In this document: one piece after another, positions 39,277-52,613 of the stretch | Numbering within the stretch: the first letter of the stretch is position 1 | How the letters are laid out: each line of letters opens with the position of its first letter | Source: an uncultured beta proteobacterium | GTDB lineage: Bacteria; Pseudomonadota; Gammaproteobacteria; Burkholderiales; SG8-41 | NCBI GenBank assembly: GCA_903885665.1 | Contig: CAISJL010000126.1 | Span: 36,260-100,259 of the forward strand | Length of the DNA stretch: 64,000 nt | Reading direction: 5' to 3' | Position numbers and translations under genes: made by a program | The notes under the pieces: model-generated | Databases searched by the model: none | What the model saw: only the letters and a program-made list of their open reading frames with translations | Told to the model about the DNA's origin: nothing

Positions 39277-39778
39277 TGTATTGATTGGGTGTGAAGCTCC
39301 CAATCAAAACGACTTGCAGGTGTTTATCGCTGAGTCCAACAAAATAGATGCGCAGATAAGTGGTTCATTATCCGAAATAAAGCTCTACGAGCCCGTCATT
39401 TACGATCCCCAACAGTTGCACGACCCCTTTAAACTGCGCAAGCCTGAACTTGCTAAATTGGCAATAAATAGTGCATTAGCGCCTGATCTAAAACGACCGC
39501 GTATGCCTCTGGAGGAGTTTGATCTTGGCAGCCTTAGCGTAGTCGGCACTTTAACTAAAAATAAATCCAATTACGCTTTAATTCAAACCCCCGAAGGACT
39601 GGTAATGCCGGCCAAGGTCGCGGATTACATTGGTAAAAATTTTGGCAAGATTGTTCGCATCACAGACACTGAGGTGCACCTTAACGAACGAATCCAAAAT
39701 GACAGCGGCAGTTGGGAAGAAAAACTCCAAGTATTAATTTTACCTATTACTCAAGATAAATCTGGAAAAGGAAAGTAA
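39236..39778 (+). CDS. pilP: Type IV pilus lipoprotein PilP
   Basis: Lipobox 'LLCSVLIGCEA', 'LDSL..VGTL'-like 'FDLGSLSVVGTLTKNKSNYALIQTPEG'. Overlaps the pilO 3' end by about 40 bp. Confidence 0.93.
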   Translation: MRNYGALMTLLLCSVLIGCEAPNQNDLQVFIAESNKIDAQISGSLSEIKLYEPVIYDPQQLHDPFKLRKPELAKLAINSALAPDLKRPRMPLEEFDLGSLSVVGTLTKNKSNYALIQTPEGLVMPAKVADYIGKNFGKIVRITDTEVHLNERIQNDSGSWEEKLQVLILPITQDKSGKGK

Positions 39779-39780
39779 CC

Positions 39781-41877
39781 ATGATTTCCATGCGCTACCC
39801 ATTAGCTACTATTAAGACTTTGTGCTTGATGCTAGGCTTAACAGGCATCACACTATTTAATTTAGGGTATGCACAAAATAGTATTGATGCGATAGAAGTC
39901 ACTACTCAATCCGGTAATACGACCTTACTAAAAATCACACTCAAAGAGCTTCCCACAGCAACGCCTGGGAGCTTTGCAATCACCAATCCGCCCCGTATTG
40001 CTTTTGACTTTCCTAACACTACAAATAACAACATCAAAAATTTACGCGATCTCGTTGGCGGTGATATCCAACGTATTAATATTGTTGAAGCTGATAACCG
40101 TTCACGTATAGTCTTAGATACAGCGCGTCCACTAGCCTATGACACTAAAGTTAACGGTCGTATCGTTCTGGTGACTTTAAGACCAAATCTAACATCATCA
40201 CCTGATATTGCGAGCACTACTGTCACAAGCTTCACCCCCAACAATATCAAACCAACAGCGCCAGCATTATTAGACGTTGATTTTCGACGCGGCTTAGGAG
40301 GCGAAGGACGAATTATTGTTGATTTATCTGATAACCAAATTGGTATAGATGTTCGTAAACAAGGAAGTCAATTAATCGTTGATTTCATGAATGCCTCATT
40401 ACCAAAAAATTTACAACGCCGGCTCAATGTGGTTGACTTCGGCACGCCTATAGACACCCTAGAGACTACCGCTAATGGTGAAAACACCCGGATGGTCATT
40501 GCGCCTAGAGGCAATTGGGATCATGTTGCTTATCAAACAGGAAATCAGTTCATATTAGAGGTTCGAAAAATTTCTGACGATAGCACTCAATTAGTTGCTG
40601 GTGGTAATGCCGGCGAAAAACTTACCCTTAACTTTCAAAACATTGAAGTCCGCGCTTTGCTCCAAGTTTTAGCCGATTTTACTGGTCTCAATTTAATCAC
40701 GAGCGATAAGGTTACTGGCACAGTGACGTTGCGCTTAAAAGATGTGCCATGGGATCAGGCGTTAGACATTATTTTGCAAAGTAAAAATCTAGACTTTAGA
40801 AAAAACGGCAATGTCCTCATGGTAGGTCTGCGAGATGAGCTTGCCAGCCGCGAGCGCCTCAAACTCGAGTCTAAAGAGCAATTTGCCGACTTTGAGCCCT
40901 TAGTGACTGAGACTGTGCAACTCAATTACATTACATCAGTTGTTGCCAACACAATTATTAATGATCCCAAAGCTAAATTACTCTCAAGGCGCGGCAGTGC
41001 AATTTCTGATGCCCGCAATAATATTATTTTTCTACAAGACACGAATGCCCGCGTTCAAGAGCTTAAACGTATTCTAAAAGCTTCCGATATCCCCGTGCGG
41101 CAAGTGATGATTGAATCTCGCATTGTTGAAGCGAGCAATCAATTTAATAAGAACTTAGGTGTGCGCTTGACTGCGGGAAAGATTTCAAAAACCCCGAACA
41201 GTTGGGCGGTGGGTGGTAACTACGACACCACAGCCTACCGCACCGGTCGAATAGATAACAAGCCAACGAGTACTGATGAGACTTTTTTTGATGCTCCAGC
41301 CCCTGGTGTTGGCGGCGCCTCTGCGGCAAAGATTGCCGCGATGTTGGTCAGTCCCCGCTACGGGGCCTTACTTGGGCTTGAAATATCTGCTTTACAATTT
41401 GATTGCAAGGGCCGAACAATTTCTAGTCCGCGTGTCATCACTTCTGACAAAACCGAGGCAGTTATTGAACAAGGTACAGAAATACCTTACCAACAAGCTT
41501 CTGCTAGCGGTGCTACTGCTATTACCTTCAAAAAAGCTACTTTGTCGCTACGTGTTAAACCGCAAATTACCCCTAACGACGATGTCATCATGACCCTTAA
41601 AGTCAATAAAGATAGCATTGGCATACAAACTAATGCTGGTCCATCTATAGATACCAAGCAAGTCAGCACCGAGGTCTTGGTTGAGAATGGCGGCACTGTG
41701 GTGATTGGTGGAATCTTTACCCAAGACGATAATGATTCACAAGCCAAGGTGCCGATGTTGGGTGATCTTCCTGGAGTTGGGGTGCTATTCCGAAACAGCA
41801 TTAAATCTGAAACACGCAAGGAACTGTTGGTCTTTATCACACCAAAAATTATGCGGAATAATGCCTTTCAACGCTAA
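39781..41877 (+). CDS. pilQ: Type IV pilus secretin PilQ
   Basis: AMIN domains, 'VTLRLKDVPWDQALDIIL', secretin 'VENGGTVVIGGIFTQ...KVPMLGDLPGVGVLFRN'. Confidence 0.96.
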   Translation: MISMRYPLATIKTLCLMLGLTGITLFNLGYAQNSIDAIEVTTQSGNTTLLKITLKELPTATPGSFAITNPPRIAFDFPNTTNNNIKNLRDLVGGDIQRINIVEADNRSRIVLDTARPLAYDTKVNGRIVLVTLRPNLTSSPDIASTTVTSFTPNNIKPTAPALLDVDFRRGLGGEGRIIVDLSDNQIGIDVRKQGSQLIVDFMNASLPKNLQRRLNVVDFGTPIDTLETTANGENTRMVIAPRGNWDHVAYQTGNQFILEVRKISDDSTQLVAGGNAGEKLTLNFQNIEVRALLQVLADFTGLNLITSDKVTGTVTLRLKDVPWDQALDIILQSKNLDFRKNGNVLMVGLRDELASRERLKLESKEQFADFEPLVTETVQLNYITSVVANTIINDPKAKLLSRRGSAISDARNNIIFLQDTNARVQELKRILKASDIPVRQVMIESRIVEASNQFNKNLGVRLTAGKISKTPNSWAVGGNYDTTAYRTGRIDNKPTSTDETFFDAPAPGVGGASAAKIAAMLVSPRYGALLGLEISALQFDCKGRTISSPRVITSDKTEAVIEQGTEIPYQQASASGATAITFKKATLSLRVKPQITPNDDVIMTLKVNKDSIGIQTNAGPSIDTKQVSTEVLVENGGTVVIGGIFTQDDNDSQAKVPMLGDLPGVGVLFRNSIKSETRKELLVFITPKIMRNNAFQR

Positions 41878-41883
41878 GTAGTG

Positions 41884-41911
41884 ATGGCCATGACACACAT
41901 GGCCATTTTTT
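41884..41911 (+). terminator. Rho-independent terminator after pilQ
   Basis: atggccatg (41884-41892), acaca loop, catggccat (41898-41906), then a T run. Confidence 0.85.
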
Positions 41912-42193
41912 CGCGTAACCGCCGATAAGATCTTTTAGATATGGTTTTTCTTTACATAGCTGACAGCTCATTAACTCATTGATTTTTTTATATAAATAGA
42001 AATAAAGATCGTTTACTTGGATTCATCGGCCTTTATTTTCGTGCTGACCCTAACCCGCATTATTGTCTGCTCTCACGCAATCTCTAGTCGATATACGCCC
42101 GCACCACTCAGGCCCACTCCCTGACATGATTTCTACGCAATTCTCCAGTCTGCTTAGCGCCTGAGCTTCAGCATGGGCTAAAATTGGCTCATC

Positions 42194-42778
42194 ATGATTA
42201 ATTCAAGTCCATCACTGTCCTCAGAAATTTCCTCTTCTCCCAAGTCCATCAATATTTATTTAATAGGCCTGATGGGCGCAGGTAAAACCTCTGTTGGCCG
42301 TATGCTCGGTCAACGCCTACAACTCCCTTTTTACGATTCCGATCACGAAATCGAACGAATCACCGGTGTCAAAATACCCACCATCTTCGAAATTGAAGGG
42401 GAAGCCGGTTTTCGTGCCCGTGAGGAAAAAATCATCGAACAGCTTACGGCCCTTGATGGCATTATCTTAGCCACAGGCGGTGGCGCCATTTTGTCAGCGC
42501 AGAACCGCGAACGACTACAAAGTCGTGGTCAGGTCATTTATTTGTGTGCTACGCCCGAGGACTTATGGCGCCGCACCCGCCGCGATCGCAATCGTCCCTT
42601 GCTCCAAACCGCCAATCCGCTCGCTAAACTGCAAGAGTTACATCAACAGCGCGATCCCTTATACCGATCAAGCGCTAATTTGATCGTCGACACCGGCACG
42701 CAAAGCCTGAGTAGCTTAATCCAACATATACTCACCTTAATTCCTAAGCATTCATCCTCCCCCAAGGTCGAACCATGA
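42194..42778 (+). CDS. aroK: Shikimate kinase
   Basis: '[22 protein letters not shown]', 'FYDSDHEIE', '[10 protein letters not shown]'. Confidence 0.96.
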   Translation: MINSSPSLSSEISSSPKSINIYLIGLMGAGKTSVGRMLGQRLQLPFYDSDHEIERITGVKIPTIFEIEGEAGFRAREEKIIEQLTALDGIILATGGGAILSAQNRERLQSRGQVIYLCATPEDLWRRTRRDRNRPLLQTANPLAKLQELHQQRDPLYRSSANLIVDTGTQSLSSLIQHILTLIPKHSSSPKVEP

Positions 42779-43884
42779 TCAGCTCCACTCCGCTACACAC
42801 TGTTACTGTTGAACTGGCTGAACGCAGCTACCCCGTACATATCGGACCTAACTTACTCACCCAGGCTGCCCTAATCGTGCCGCATTTAGTGCGCCCCAAA
42901 GTGGTGATTGTCACCAATACCGTCATCGCGCCACTGTATTTAGAAGCACTACGCGCTGCACTTGAAAGTCATCAGATTCAAGTGGATGCGATTATTCTGC
43001 CTGACGGCGAATCACATAAGGACTGGACCACACTCAACACCATATTCGATAGCCTGGTGAGCCAACATGCTGAACGTAAAACAACGCTTATAGCACTCGG
43101 CGGCGGGGTGATTGGTGACTTATGTGGGTTTGCTGCTGCTATTTTCCAGCGCGGCGCGCCATTTATCCAAATACCGACCACACTGTTGGCACAAGTGGAC
43201 TCTGCTGTCGGTGGTAAAACCGCGATTAATCACCCGCTGGGTAAAAATATGATTGGTGCGTTCTATCAACCCAAATTAGTGCTGGCAGATACCGCGACCC
43301 TGAATACCCTACCAGATCGTGAGTTGTCTGCCGGCTTAGCGGAAGTCATTAAATATGGCTTGATAGGCGATGCTCAGTTCTTTGATTGGCTAGAACTACA
43401 CCTTGATGACTTGCTGGCACGCGACCCTACCGCACTCAGCCACGCCATTGCAGTCTCATGCCGCAATAAAGCTCAAGTAGTTGCTAGTGATGAGCGCGAA
43501 GAAGGTGTGCGTGCCCATTTAAATTTTGGTCATACCTTCGGCCATGCCATTGAATCTGGTTTGGGCTATGGTCAGTGGTTGCATGGCGAAGCAGTCGCCG
43601 CTGGCATGGTCATGGCTACTCGCGCCTCAGTACATTTGGGTCTGATTTCTGGAGATGTACTCGAGCGCTGCATTGCCCTTCTCCGGCGCGCCCGCTTACC
43701 GGTTTTAGGACCCCACCTCGGTGTAGATCGCTATATGGCCTTGATGTCTCACGATAAAAAAGTCGACGCCGGTAAAATCCGCTTTATTCTTTTACGCGCT
43801 ATTGGTGAAGCCATGGTTACGGATCACATTCCCAGCTCGGTATTAGCCAGTGTTTTAGGCGAGGAAGGCGTTGATGCGCACTAA
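42775..43884 (+). CDS. aroB: 3-dehydroquinate synthase
   Basis: '[60 protein letters not shown]'. Confidence 0.97.
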   Translation: MISSTPLHTVTVELAERSYPVHIGPNLLTQAALIVPHLVRPKVVIVTNTVIAPLYLEALRAALESHQIQVDAIILPDGESHKDWTTLNTIFDSLVSQHAERKTTLIALGGGVIGDLCGFAAAIFQRGAPFIQIPTTLLAQVDSAVGGKTAINHPLGKNMIGAFYQPKLVLADTATLNTLPDRELSAGLAEVIKYGLIGDAQFFDWLELHLDDLLARDPTALSHAIAVSCRNKAQVVASDEREEGVRAHLNFGHTFGHAIESGLGYGQWLHGEAVAAGMVMATRASVHLGLISGDVLERCIALLRRARLPVLGPHLGVDRYMALMSHDKKVDAGKIRFILLRAIGEAMVTDHIPSSVLASVLGEEGVDAH

Positions 43885-44998
43885 ACTTGCACCCTATGCT
43901 GCCCAATCCAGCCACACTCGCGGGCGGGTGTTTGACGAAGCCCCCCCACGGGGACGTTCCGAATATCAGCGCGACCGTGATCGGATTATTCATTCCACTG
44001 GCTTTCGGCGTCTTGAATACAAAACCCAAGTATTTGTAAATCATGAAGGCGATTTATTTCGCACCCGGCTCACCCATAGCCTAGAAGTTGCACAAATTGG
44101 CCGCTCTGTGGCGCGTCATTTAAACTTAGAAGAGGACTTAACCGAGGCCATCACCCTAGCCCACGACCTTGGACATACGCCATTTGGCCATGCAGGCCAA
44201 GATGCTTTGAACCAATGTATGCGTAGTTACGGCGGGTTTGAACATAATTTACAATCCTTGCGGGTGGTCGACTTACTAGAACAACGATACGCCGCATTCG
44301 ATGGTTTAAACCTAACGTTTGAGACGCGTGCCGGGATTCTCAAACATTGCTCGATTAAAAATGCCCGCACTTTAGGTGCGGTTGGTGAGCGCTTTATCCA
44401 CAAATTACGGCCTGGTCTAGAGGCACAAATTGCCAACCTAGCCGATGAGATTGCTTATAATAATCATGATGTTGACGACGGACTACGGTCAAAATTGCTT
44501 GACCTCGACCAACTCTCCAGCGTAGGTCTATTCCACCGCCACTTACAGCTGGTATTGCGCGCTTATCCCAAAATTGAAGGTCGCCGCTTAATTCACGAAA
44601 CCATTCGGCGCATGATCGACACCTTGGTCACCGACTTAATTACTCACAGCGCTGCTAATATTAAAGCACTCAAACCAGACACCATCGAAGACATTTATCA
44701 GGCGCCGCCTTTGATTGGCTTTTCCAAAGCCATTCAAAAAGAACAAGCTGAACTCAAGCAGTTTCTCCACAAACATCTCTACCGTCACTATCAAGTCTGT
44801 CGCATGAGCAGCAAAGCACGGCGCATTATTTCTGATTTATTTCAAGCATTTATCGAAGAGACACAATTATTGCCCCCCGAATTTCAAGAGCGCGCGCATC
44901 ACGATAAACCGCGCGCCATTGCCGATTACATTGCGGGCATGACTGATCGCTACGCGATGATTGAACATCAACGTTTATTTGCTGTTGAAATCCATTAA
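43871..44998 (+). CDS. dgt: Deoxyguanosinetriphosphate triphosphohydrolase-like protein
   Basis: HD-domain '[19 protein letters not shown]', '[18 protein letters not shown]'. Overlaps the aroB end. Confidence 0.94.
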   Translation: MMRTKLAPYAAQSSHTRGRVFDEAPPRGRSEYQRDRDRIIHSTGFRRLEYKTQVFVNHEGDLFRTRLTHSLEVAQIGRSVARHLNLEEDLTEAITLAHDLGHTPFGHAGQDALNQCMRSYGGFEHNLQSLRVVDLLEQRYAAFDGLNLTFETRAGILKHCSIKNARTLGAVGERFIHKLRPGLEAQIANLADEIAYNNHDVDDGLRSKLLDLDQLSSVGLFHRHLQLVLRAYPKIEGRRLIHETIRRMIDTLVTDLITHSAANIKALKPDTIEDIYQAPPLIGFSKAIQKEQAELKQFLHKHLYRHYQVCRMSSKARRIISDLFQAFIEETQLLPPEFQERAHHDKPRAIADYIAGMTDRYAMIEHQRLFAVEIH

Positions 44999-45187
44999 TC
45001 TCGGTCAATCTCGCGCATTCTCTTGCAATTGCCTATACCCGTACACTTTACATTCAGTTAATATCTAAGCGGTTGAACCGACTACGCGATAGCGGTAGAC
45101 TGGATAGGTTTCACTTTGCATTTCGCATATTACATACTGGCCAACAAGTCTATTTTCGACGGCTTGTTCTAAGTATTTGAATATAAT

Positions 45188-48100
45188 ATGTTTTTAACGA
45201 GGCTCTCGATGGCGCACCCGAATTTACCGCAACCCCAAGGACTCTACGATGGGGATCATGAACATGACGCCTGTGGCGTGGGCTTTATCGCCCACATTAA
45301 AGGTAAAAAAAGTCACGATATTATTGATCAAGGCTTAACCATATTACGCAACCTCACCCACCGTGGTGCAGTGGGCGCAGATCCTAAAGCCTCCGATGGC
45401 GCCGGTATTCTGATCCAAATTCCTGATGCGTTTTTTCGCGAAGAAATGGCTTTGCAGCAGGTCAAATTGCCACCTGCTGGGCAATACGGTATTGGCATGG
45501 TATTTCTACCACGGGAGCCTGCTTCGCGCTTGGCTTGTGAACATGAAATTGAACGCGCCATCAAAGCTGAAGGTCAAATCCTTTTGGGATGGCGTGATGT
45601 GCCTGTAGATAGCAGCGATCTGGGTGAGTCGGTCAAAGACGTTGAACCAGTCATTCGCCAAGTGTTCATCGGTCGCAGCGCTGAGATTCGCGTCACCGAC
45701 GCCCTAGAGCGCAAACTTTATGTCATTCGTAAAGCTGCAGGTCATGCGATCCGCGCCTTAAACCTCGCCCACGGCACCGAATTCTGGGTACCCTCGATGT
45801 CAGCGCGGACTATTGTCTTTAAAGGCATGCTATTGCCGGCCCAAGTTGGCACCTACTATAAAGATCTACTCGATCAACGCGTGGTGTCAGCCTTAGCCCT
45901 GGTGCACCAACGCTTCTCTACCAACACCTTCCCCACTTGGGACTTGGCTCATCCATTCCGCATGATTGCGCATAACGGCGAGATCAACACCTTACGCGGC
46001 AACGTGAATTGGGTGCGCGCCCGTCAAGGCGCAATCTCCAGCTTAGTCCTAGGTAAAGACTTAGATAAGCTGTGGCCCTTAATTTATCCTGGTCAGTCTG
46101 ATTCCGCTTCCTTTGATAATGCCCTAGAGCTCTTGGTGATGGGCGGCTACTCGATTGCCCATGCCATGATGATGATGATTCCCGAAGCTTGGGAAGGTCA
46201 CACCCTAATGGATAGCAATCGGCGCGCATTTTATGAATATCATGCCGCTATGATGGAACCCTGGGATGGTCCGGCGGCAATTGCGTTCTCCGATGGCCGC
46301 CAAATTGGTGCGACCCTAGACCGTAACGGATTGCGACCCGCCCGCTACATCGTGACCGATGATGATTTAGTCATCATGGGCTCTGAGTGCGGCTGTTTAG
46401 CGATTCCTGAAGAAAAAATCATCAAAAAATGGCGCCTTCAACCCGGTAAGATGTTTTTAGTCGATTTGGAAAAGGGTCGCATCATCAACGACCAAGAACT
46501 CAAAGAGTCCTTGGCCAGCGCTAAACCCTATGCCGAATGGATGGAGCGGATTCGCGTCAAACTCGACGATGTCGAAAGCCATAATCCCCTACCCGCCCAT
46601 AGCAGCGTCTCCTTACTCGATCGCCAACAAGCATTTGGCTATACCCAAGAAGACCTCAAATTCTTGATGACCCCCATGGGTAGCTTGGGTGAAGAAGCCA
46701 TTGGCTCTATGGGTAACGACTCACCGCCGGCAATTTTATCTAATAAAAACAAGAACTTATATCAATATTTCAAGCAGTTGTTCGCACAAGTGACCAATCC
46801 CCCGATCGACCCTATCCGGGAAGAGCTGGTCACCTCCTTAGTCTCCTTTATTGGTCCAAAGCCTAACCTACTAGGTATTGAAGAGACGAACCCGCCAATT
46901 CGCCTTGAAGTCAGTCAGCCAGTTCTCGATTTCTTTGAAATGGAGAAAATTCGCAATATCGATGCCTATACCGATGGCAAATTTAAATCCTACGAACTTG
47001 ATATCACCTACAATGTGAGCTGGGGTAAAGAGGCCGTTGAAGCCCGCCTTGCCAGTCTGGCCGCACAAGCCGAAGACGCGGTGCGCAATGGCTTTTCCAT
47101 CTTGATCATCTCGGATCGGCACGTTGATCGTCATTTAGTGGCTATTCCAGCCTTATTGGCTTTGTCCGCCATTCACCAACACTTAGTCGCAAAAGGTTTG
47201 CGCACCAGTGCTGGCTTGGTGGTTGAAACCGGCTCGGCGCGTGAAGTGCATCACTTCGCACTACTGGGCGGCTACGGGGCTGAAGCCGTACACCCTTATC
47301 TTGCACTTGAGACCATTCTCAATATGGCAGAAACCGGTCAGTTGGGCACTACGGTTGATGGGGCTAAAGCTGTTAAGTATTTTGTCAAAGCGGTGGGTAA
47401 AGGACTGCGTAAAGTCATGTCCAAAATGGGCATCTCAACGTATATGTCCTACACCGGCGCCCAAATCTTCGAAGCGATCGGCCTCTCGCGTGCTTTGGTT
47501 GAAAAATATTTTACCGGCACAGCTTCTAATGTCGAAGGAATTGGCTTGTTTGAAATTGCTGAAGAAGCGATTCGCACGCATCGCGGCGCCTTTGGCAACG
47601 ATCCCGTCTTAGCCGATTCGCTAGATACTGGCGGTGAATATGCGTGGCGGGTGCGCGGCGAAGAACACATGTGGACACCGGATGCGATTGCCAAACTACA
47701 ACACGCCGCGCGCGCCAATAGTGCCAGCACGTATCGTGAATATGCCAATATCATTAATGATCAAACAGAACGACACATGACCTTCCGTGGGCTGTTTGAG
47801 TTTCGTTTTAATCAATGCCAGGCGATTGATATCGCTGAAGTCGAACCCGCTAGCGAAATCGTCAAGCGTTTCTCTACGGGTGCGATGTCGCTAGGTTCGA
47901 TTTCTACCGAAGCACACACTACCTTAGCAGTCGCAATGAATCGCCTGGGCGGTAAATCTAATACCGGTGAAGGTGGTGAGGACAGACGTCGCTTTGCCCC
48001 GATTAAAGCCGGCGAAACCTTAGCTTCCCGTTTAGGTAAAGATCGAATTGAAAACGATTTTGAACTGATCGCAGGCGACTCCCTCAAATCTAAAATCAAG

Positions 48101-49867
48101 CAAGTGGCCTCTGGTCGGTTTGGGGTGACTGCTGAATATCTAGCAAGCGCCGAACAGATTCAAATCAAAATGGCACAAGGTGCGAAGCCCGGCGAAGGCG
48201 GTCAGTTGCCTGGTCGCAAAGTCTCTGAATACATTGCTGAATTACGCTATTCAACACCAGGGGTAGAGCTCATCTCACCGCCACCACATCACGATATTTA
48301 TTCGATTGAAGATCTGGCACAGCTCATTCACGATTTAAAAAACAGCAACCCTGTGGCCTCCATCAGCGTCAAGCTGGTGTCCGAAGTAGGGGTCGGCACT
48401 GTTGCAGCTGGTGTAGCCAAAGCCAAAGCCGATCATGTCACTATTTCAGGTCACGACGGTGGCACAGGCGCCAGCCCATGGTCCTCGATTAAACATGCCG
48501 GCACACCTTGGGAACTTGGTCTTGCCGAAACACAACAAACCTTGGTCTTAAATCGTCTGCGTAGTCGAATCGCAGTGCAGGTCGACGGCCAACTCAAAAC
48601 TGGTCGCGATGTAGTGATTGGTGCATTGTTAGGTGCTGATGAATTTGGTTTCGCAACCGCCCCCTTGGTGGTTGAAGGCTGCATCATGATGCGCAAATGT
48701 CACCTCAACACCTGCCCAGTCGGTGTCGCTACTCAAGACCCCGTATTACGCCGCAAATTCGCGGGTAAACCTGAGCATTTGATTAACTATTTCTTCTTTG
48801 TTGCTGAAGAGATTCGCGAGTTGATGGCGAAATTAGGTATTCGTCAATTTAACGACCTAATCGGTCGCGTTGATTTACTCGACACCCGCAAGAGTATCGA
48901 ACACTGGAAAGCACGCGGTCTTGATTTCAGTCGTATTTTTCATCAACCACAAATCGGCCCCGAAGTCTCGCGCTATCACACCGAATCTCAAGATCATGGC
49001 CTCGATAAAGCCCTCGATCATCGTTTGATTGAATTGGCAAAGCCCGCACTAGAGCACGGGAAAGCCGTTCAAATTGAAATGCCGATTCGTAATATTAATC
49101 GCACTGCTGGCACCATGCTCTCTAGTGCGGTTGCTTTGCGTTATGGCCATCAAGGTCTGGCAGATGACACGATTCATATTCGATTTGCTGGCTCTGCAGG
49201 TCAGAGTTTGGGCGCCTTTTTATCACGGGGTATCACCATTGATTTAATTGGTGATACTAACGACTATTGCGGCAAAGGTTTATCTGGCGGTCGTATTAGT
49301 GTGCAACCCTCACCTAAATTTCGTGGTCAAGCCGAAGAAAACATCATCACCGGCAATGCAGTGCTCTATGGTGGAATTGCTGGTGAAGCATACTTCCGCG
49401 GTGTTGCAGGCGAGCGTTTTGCAGTGCGTAACTCAGGCGTGCATGCCGTTGTCGAAGGTGTGGGTGATCATGGCTGCGAATACATGACTGGCGGCACTAT
49501 TATGGTATTAGGTCAAACTGGGCGTAACTTTGCGGCCGGTATGTCTGGAGGCGTTGCTTATGTCTTTGATGCTGAAGGGCATTTCGCCGACTACTGTAAC
49601 CAAACCATGGTTGATCTACTCCCCGTGCTCACCCGCGCGGAACAAGAAGCCAAGGTCAGTCGCGATATCTGGCATTTAGGTGATGCCGATGAAGATGTTG
49701 TATTACGCTTTTTAACGCAACACGTGAAATATACCGGTAGTCTACGCGCCAAAGCCATACTGGATAATTGGGCCAACACGCGCAGCCAATTCGTTAAAGT
49801 ACTCCCCAAGGAGTATCAACGCGCTTTGGCTGAGCTTGCTGCAAAAGGTAAGCAAGTTGCCGCTTAA
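45188..49867 (+). CDS. gltB: Glutamate synthase (NADPH) large subunit
   Basis: '[14 protein letters not shown]' glutaminase Cys, FMN-binding and GXGXG C-terminal domains. Start may be 45209. Confidence 0.97.
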   Translation: MFLTRLSMAHPNLPQPQGLYDGDHEHDACGVGFIAHIKGKKSHDIIDQGLTILRNLTHRGAVGADPKASDGAGILIQIPDAFFREEMALQQVKLPPAGQYGIGMVFLPREPASRLACEHEIERAIKAEGQILLGWRDVPVDSSDLGESVKDVEPVIRQVFIGRSAEIRVTDALERKLYVIRKAAGHAIRALNLAHGTEFWVPSMSARTIVFKGMLLPAQVGTYYKDLLDQRVVSALALVHQRFSTNTFPTWDLAHPFRMIAHNGEINTLRGNVNWVRARQGAISSLVLGKDLDKLWPLIYPGQSDSASFDNALELLVMGGYSIAHAMMMMIPEAWEGHTLMDSNRRAFYEYHAAMMEPWDGPAAIAFSDGRQIGATLDRNGLRPARYIVTDDDLVIMGSECGCLAIPEEKIIKKWRLQPGKMFLVDLEKGRIINDQELKESLASAKPYAEWMERIRVKLDDVESHNPLPAHSSVSLLDRQQAFGYTQEDLKFLMTPMGSLGEEAIGSMGNDSPPAILSNKNKNLYQYFKQLFAQVTNPPIDPIREELVTSLVSFIGPKPNLLGIEETNPPIRLEVSQPVLDFFEMEKIRNIDAYTDGKFKSYELDITYNVSWGKEAVEARLASLAAQAEDAVRNGFSILIISDRHVDRHLVAIPALLALSAIHQHLVAKGLRTSAGLVVETGSAREVHHFALLGGYGAEAVHPYLALETILNMAETGQLGTTVDGAKAVKYFVKAVGKGLRKVMSKMGISTYMSYTGAQIFEAIGLSRALVEKYFTGTASNVEGIGLFEIAEEAIRTHRGAFGNDPVLADSLDTGGEYAWRVRGEEHMWTPDAIAKLQHAARANSASTYREYANIINDQTERHMTFRGLFEFRFNQCQAIDIAEVEPASEIVKRFSTGAMSLGSISTEAHTTLAVAMNRLGGKSNTGEGGEDRRRFAPIKAGETLASRLGKDRIENDFELIAGDSLKSKIKQVASGRFGVTAEYLASAEQIQIKMAQGAKPGEGGQLPGRKVSEYIAELRYSTPGVELISPPPHHDIYSIEDLAQLIHDLKNSNPVASISVKLVSEVGVGTVAAGVAKAKADHVTISGHDGGTGASPWSSIKHAGTPWELGLAETQQTLVLNRLRSRIAVQVDGQLKTGRDVVIGALLGADEFGFATAPLVVEGCIMMRKCHLNTCPVGVATQDPVLRRKFAGKPEHLINYFFFVAEEIRELMAKLGIRQFNDLIGRVDLLDTRKSIEHWKARGLDFSRIFHQPQIGPEVSRYHTESQDHGLDKALDHRLIELAKPALEHGKAVQIEMPIRNINRTAGTMLSSAVALRYGHQGLADDTIHIRFAGSAGQSLGAFLSRGITIDLIGDTNDYCGKGLSGGRISVQPSPKFRGQAEENIITGNAVLYGGIAGEAYFRGVAGERFAVRNSGVHAVVEGVGDHGCEYMTGGTIMVLGQTGRNFAAGMSGGVAYVFDAEGHFADYCNQTMVDLLPVLTRAEQEAKVSRDIWHLGDADEDVVLRFLTQHVKYTGSLRAKAILDNWANTRSQFVKVLPKEYQRALAELAAKGKQVAA

Positions 49868-49930
49868 GACATTATTTTATTGTTCTATTCAGACCCTCTA
49901 TATTGCACGGGTTGTTGATTTAAAGGCATT

Positions 49931-51358
49931 TTGATTATGGGAAAAGTGACAGGATTTTTAGAGTTTAATCGCTTACACGAAGCAGCCGAATTACCACAAT
50001 CTCGGCTCAAGCATTGGCACGAGTTTGTAGCGCCATTAAGCGATCAAGAGGCCAGCATCCAAGGTTCGCGCTGCATGGATTGCGGCACGCCTTTTTGTAT
50101 GAGCGGTTGCCCGATCAATAACATTATTCCCGACTGGAACGACCTCACCTATAAACAAAATTGGCAGCAAGCCTTAGTCACTTTACATTCGACCAATAAC
50201 TTTCCTGAGTTTACTGGACGAGTCTGCCCAGCACCCTGTGAAGCCGCCTGCACACTGAATATCAACAACGATGCGGTGGGCATTAAATCGATTGAACACG
50301 CCATTATCGATAAAGGTTGGGCCTCAGGTTGGGTCACCCCACAATTGCCTACACAAAAAACCGGTAAGCAAGTGGCCATTATTGGTTCTGGCCCCTCTGG
50401 TTTGGCCGCTGCACAACAATTAGCGCGTGTAGGACACACGGTTGTTGTGTTTGAAAAGGCTGATCGTATCGGTGGTTTGCTGCGTTATGGGATTCCAGAT
50501 TTTAAAATGGAAAAACACCTCATTGACCGCCGTGTCGCACAAATGCAAGCCGAGGGTGTGGAGTTTCGCACCCAACAACATGTCGGCCAAGACATACCTG
50601 CGGACGATCTGCTCAAAGGCTTCGACGCCATCATCGTCGCCGGGGGTGCTGAACAACCACGGGATCTGCCCGTGCCCGGCCGTGACTTGCAAGGCGTTCA
50701 CTTTGCCATGGAGTTCTTACCCCAACAAAATAAAGTAGTGGCTGGCGATACCCTCAAAACGCAAATCATGGCAACCGGTAAACATGTCGTCGTAATTGGT
50801 GGTGGCGATACCGGCTCTGACTGTGTGGGGACTTCAAACCGCCACGGTGCAGCTTCGGTTACCCAATTTGAATTAATGCCACAACCCCCTGATGCAGAAA
50901 ATAAACCCTTGGTCTGGCCGTACTGGCCGATCAAGTTACGCACCTCCAGTTCACAAGAAGAGGGCTGCGCACGGGATTGGGCGGTTGCCACCAAGCGCTT
51001 CGAAGGCAGCAACGGTCGGGTTGAGCGTCTAGTCGCAGCCCGCGTGTCTTGGCAAGACGGTCAGATGCGTGAAGTTCCCAACTCTGAATTCACCATGCCC
51101 GCTGATTTAGTATTATTGGCAATGGGCTTTGTAGGACCGCGCCCGCAAGGCCTACTCGAGCAACTCGGGGTGAACAAAGACCCCCGCGGTAATGTCTTAG
51201 CCAATACGGTCGAATATCAAACCTCTGTGCCTAAAGTGTTTGCCGCCGGTGACATGCGCCGCGGTCAATCACTCGTGGTCTGGGCGATTCGCGAAGGTCG
51301 GCAATGTGCACGTGCGGTAGATACCTTCCTTATGGGAAGCAGTGAACTACCACGCTAA
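49931..51358 (+). CDS. gltD: Glutamate synthase small subunit
   Basis: '[26 protein letters not shown]', '[22 protein letters not shown]'. Start 49931 or an in-frame Met just downstream. Confidence 0.96.
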   Translation: MIMGKVTGFLEFNRLHEAAELPQSRLKHWHEFVAPLSDQEASIQGSRCMDCGTPFCMSGCPINNIIPDWNDLTYKQNWQQALVTLHSTNNFPEFTGRVCPAPCEAACTLNINNDAVGIKSIEHAIIDKGWASGWVTPQLPTQKTGKQVAIIGSGPSGLAAAQQLARVGHTVVVFEKADRIGGLLRYGIPDFKMEKHLIDRRVAQMQAEGVEFRTQQHVGQDIPADDLLKGFDAIIVAGGAEQPRDLPVPGRDLQGVHFAMEFLPQQNKVVAGDTLKTQIMATGKHVVVIGGGDTGSDCVGTSNRHGAASVTQFELMPQPPDAENKPLVWPYWPIKLRTSSSQEEGCARDWAVATKRFEGSNGRVERLVAARVSWQDGQMREVPNSEFTMPADLVLLAMGFVGPRPQGLLEQLGVNKDPRGNVLANTVEYQTSVPKVFAAGDMRRGQSLVVWAIREGRQCARAVDTFLMGSSELPR

Positions 51359-52428
51359 TGTCTGCACTCCTTAACGATACCTTTATTCGAGCACTGCTGC
51401 GCCAACCCACATCGCATACCCCTATTTGGATTATGCGGCAGGCTGGGCGCTATCTCCCTGAATACAATGCCACGCGACGGCGCGCCGGGAGTTTTCTGGG
51501 GTTGGCTAAAAACCCCGACTACGCCACCGAAGTAACCCTGCAGCCACTGGCACGCTTTAAATTAGATGCGGCAATTTTATTTTCCGACATCCTGACTGTC
51601 CCCGATGCCATGGGCTTAGGTCTGTATTTTGCTGAAGGTGAAGGCCCGCAGTTCGAGCGCCCCTTACGCGATGAAGCAACCATTTTAAAGCTGCAAGTAC
51701 CTGATTTACATGAAGCGTTATCTTACGTATTTGCCGCAGTCACGCAAATCCGGGGCGCCCTCCAGAATCGTGTACCCTTAATTGGCTTCTCCGGTAGCCC
51801 CTACACGCTGGCCTGTTACATGGTTGAAGGTCGTGGCAGTAGCGACTTTCGCACGATTAAAACCATGCTCTATAGTCGACCCGACTTACTCCACCATATT
51901 CTCAAGATCAACGCGCAAGCAGTCATTGCTTATCTCAACGCCCAAATCGAGGCTGGCGCCCAAGCCGTGATGATTTTTGACACCTGGGGTGGCGTGTTAT
52001 CCGATGCGGCATACCGCGAGTTTTCGCTCGCCTATCTTCGCCAGGTTGTCGCCGGAATACACACCCATTGGGACGGCCAGGCTATACCCAATATTGTATT
52101 TACCAAAGGTGGTGGCTTGTGGTTAGAAGATATCGCGGCTATCGGCTGTTCAGCGGTAGGTCTGGATTGGACCGTTAATCTTGGCAGCGCTCGCCAACGT
52201 ATAGGTGAGCGTGTTGCCCTGCAAGGTAATCTAGACCCTGCTGTTTTATATGGCACGCCTGCCGTTATTCGCGAGCAAGTCGCCCAAGTTTTGGCTCAGT
52301 TTGGTCATGGCTCGGGGCATGTGTTCAACCTCGGTCACGGTGTTTCGCAATTTACCGCGCCAGAAGCAGTAGGCGCGCTTGTCGATGCCGTGCATGAACT
52401 CAGCCCGCGCTACCATCAAACGCCCTAA
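51358..52428 (+). CDS. hemE: Uroporphyrinogen decarboxylase
   Basis: '[19 protein letters not shown]', '[17 protein letters not shown]', '[14 protein letters not shown]'. Confidence 0.97.
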   Translation: MSALLNDTFIRALLRQPTSHTPIWIMRQAGRYLPEYNATRRRAGSFLGLAKNPDYATEVTLQPLARFKLDAAILFSDILTVPDAMGLGLYFAEGEGPQFERPLRDEATILKLQVPDLHEALSYVFAAVTQIRGALQNRVPLIGFSGSPYTLACYMVEGRGSSDFRTIKTMLYSRPDLLHHILKINAQAVIAYLNAQIEAGAQAVMIFDTWGGVLSDAAYREFSLAYLRQVVAGIHTHWDGQAIPNIVFTKGGGLWLEDIAAIGCSAVGLDWTVNLGSARQRIGERVALQGNLDPAVLYGTPAVIREQVAQVLAQFGHGSGHVFNLGHGVSQFTAPEAVGALVDAVHELSPRYHQTP

Positions 52429-52613
52429 AACCGCCCCTCCAATAATTCATAACTATTTGATTTTATTGGTTTTATTTTGAATCTCTGGCGGCGGTATTGC
52501 AGCAATTGGATTCCAACTCTACGCCGCAGGTTGACTGCTCTACAATCTCACCTTACGCATACTCGTTATCTAGTCATTGTAAGCGCTACTTTTAATTCAC
52601 TGCGGATCTCCTG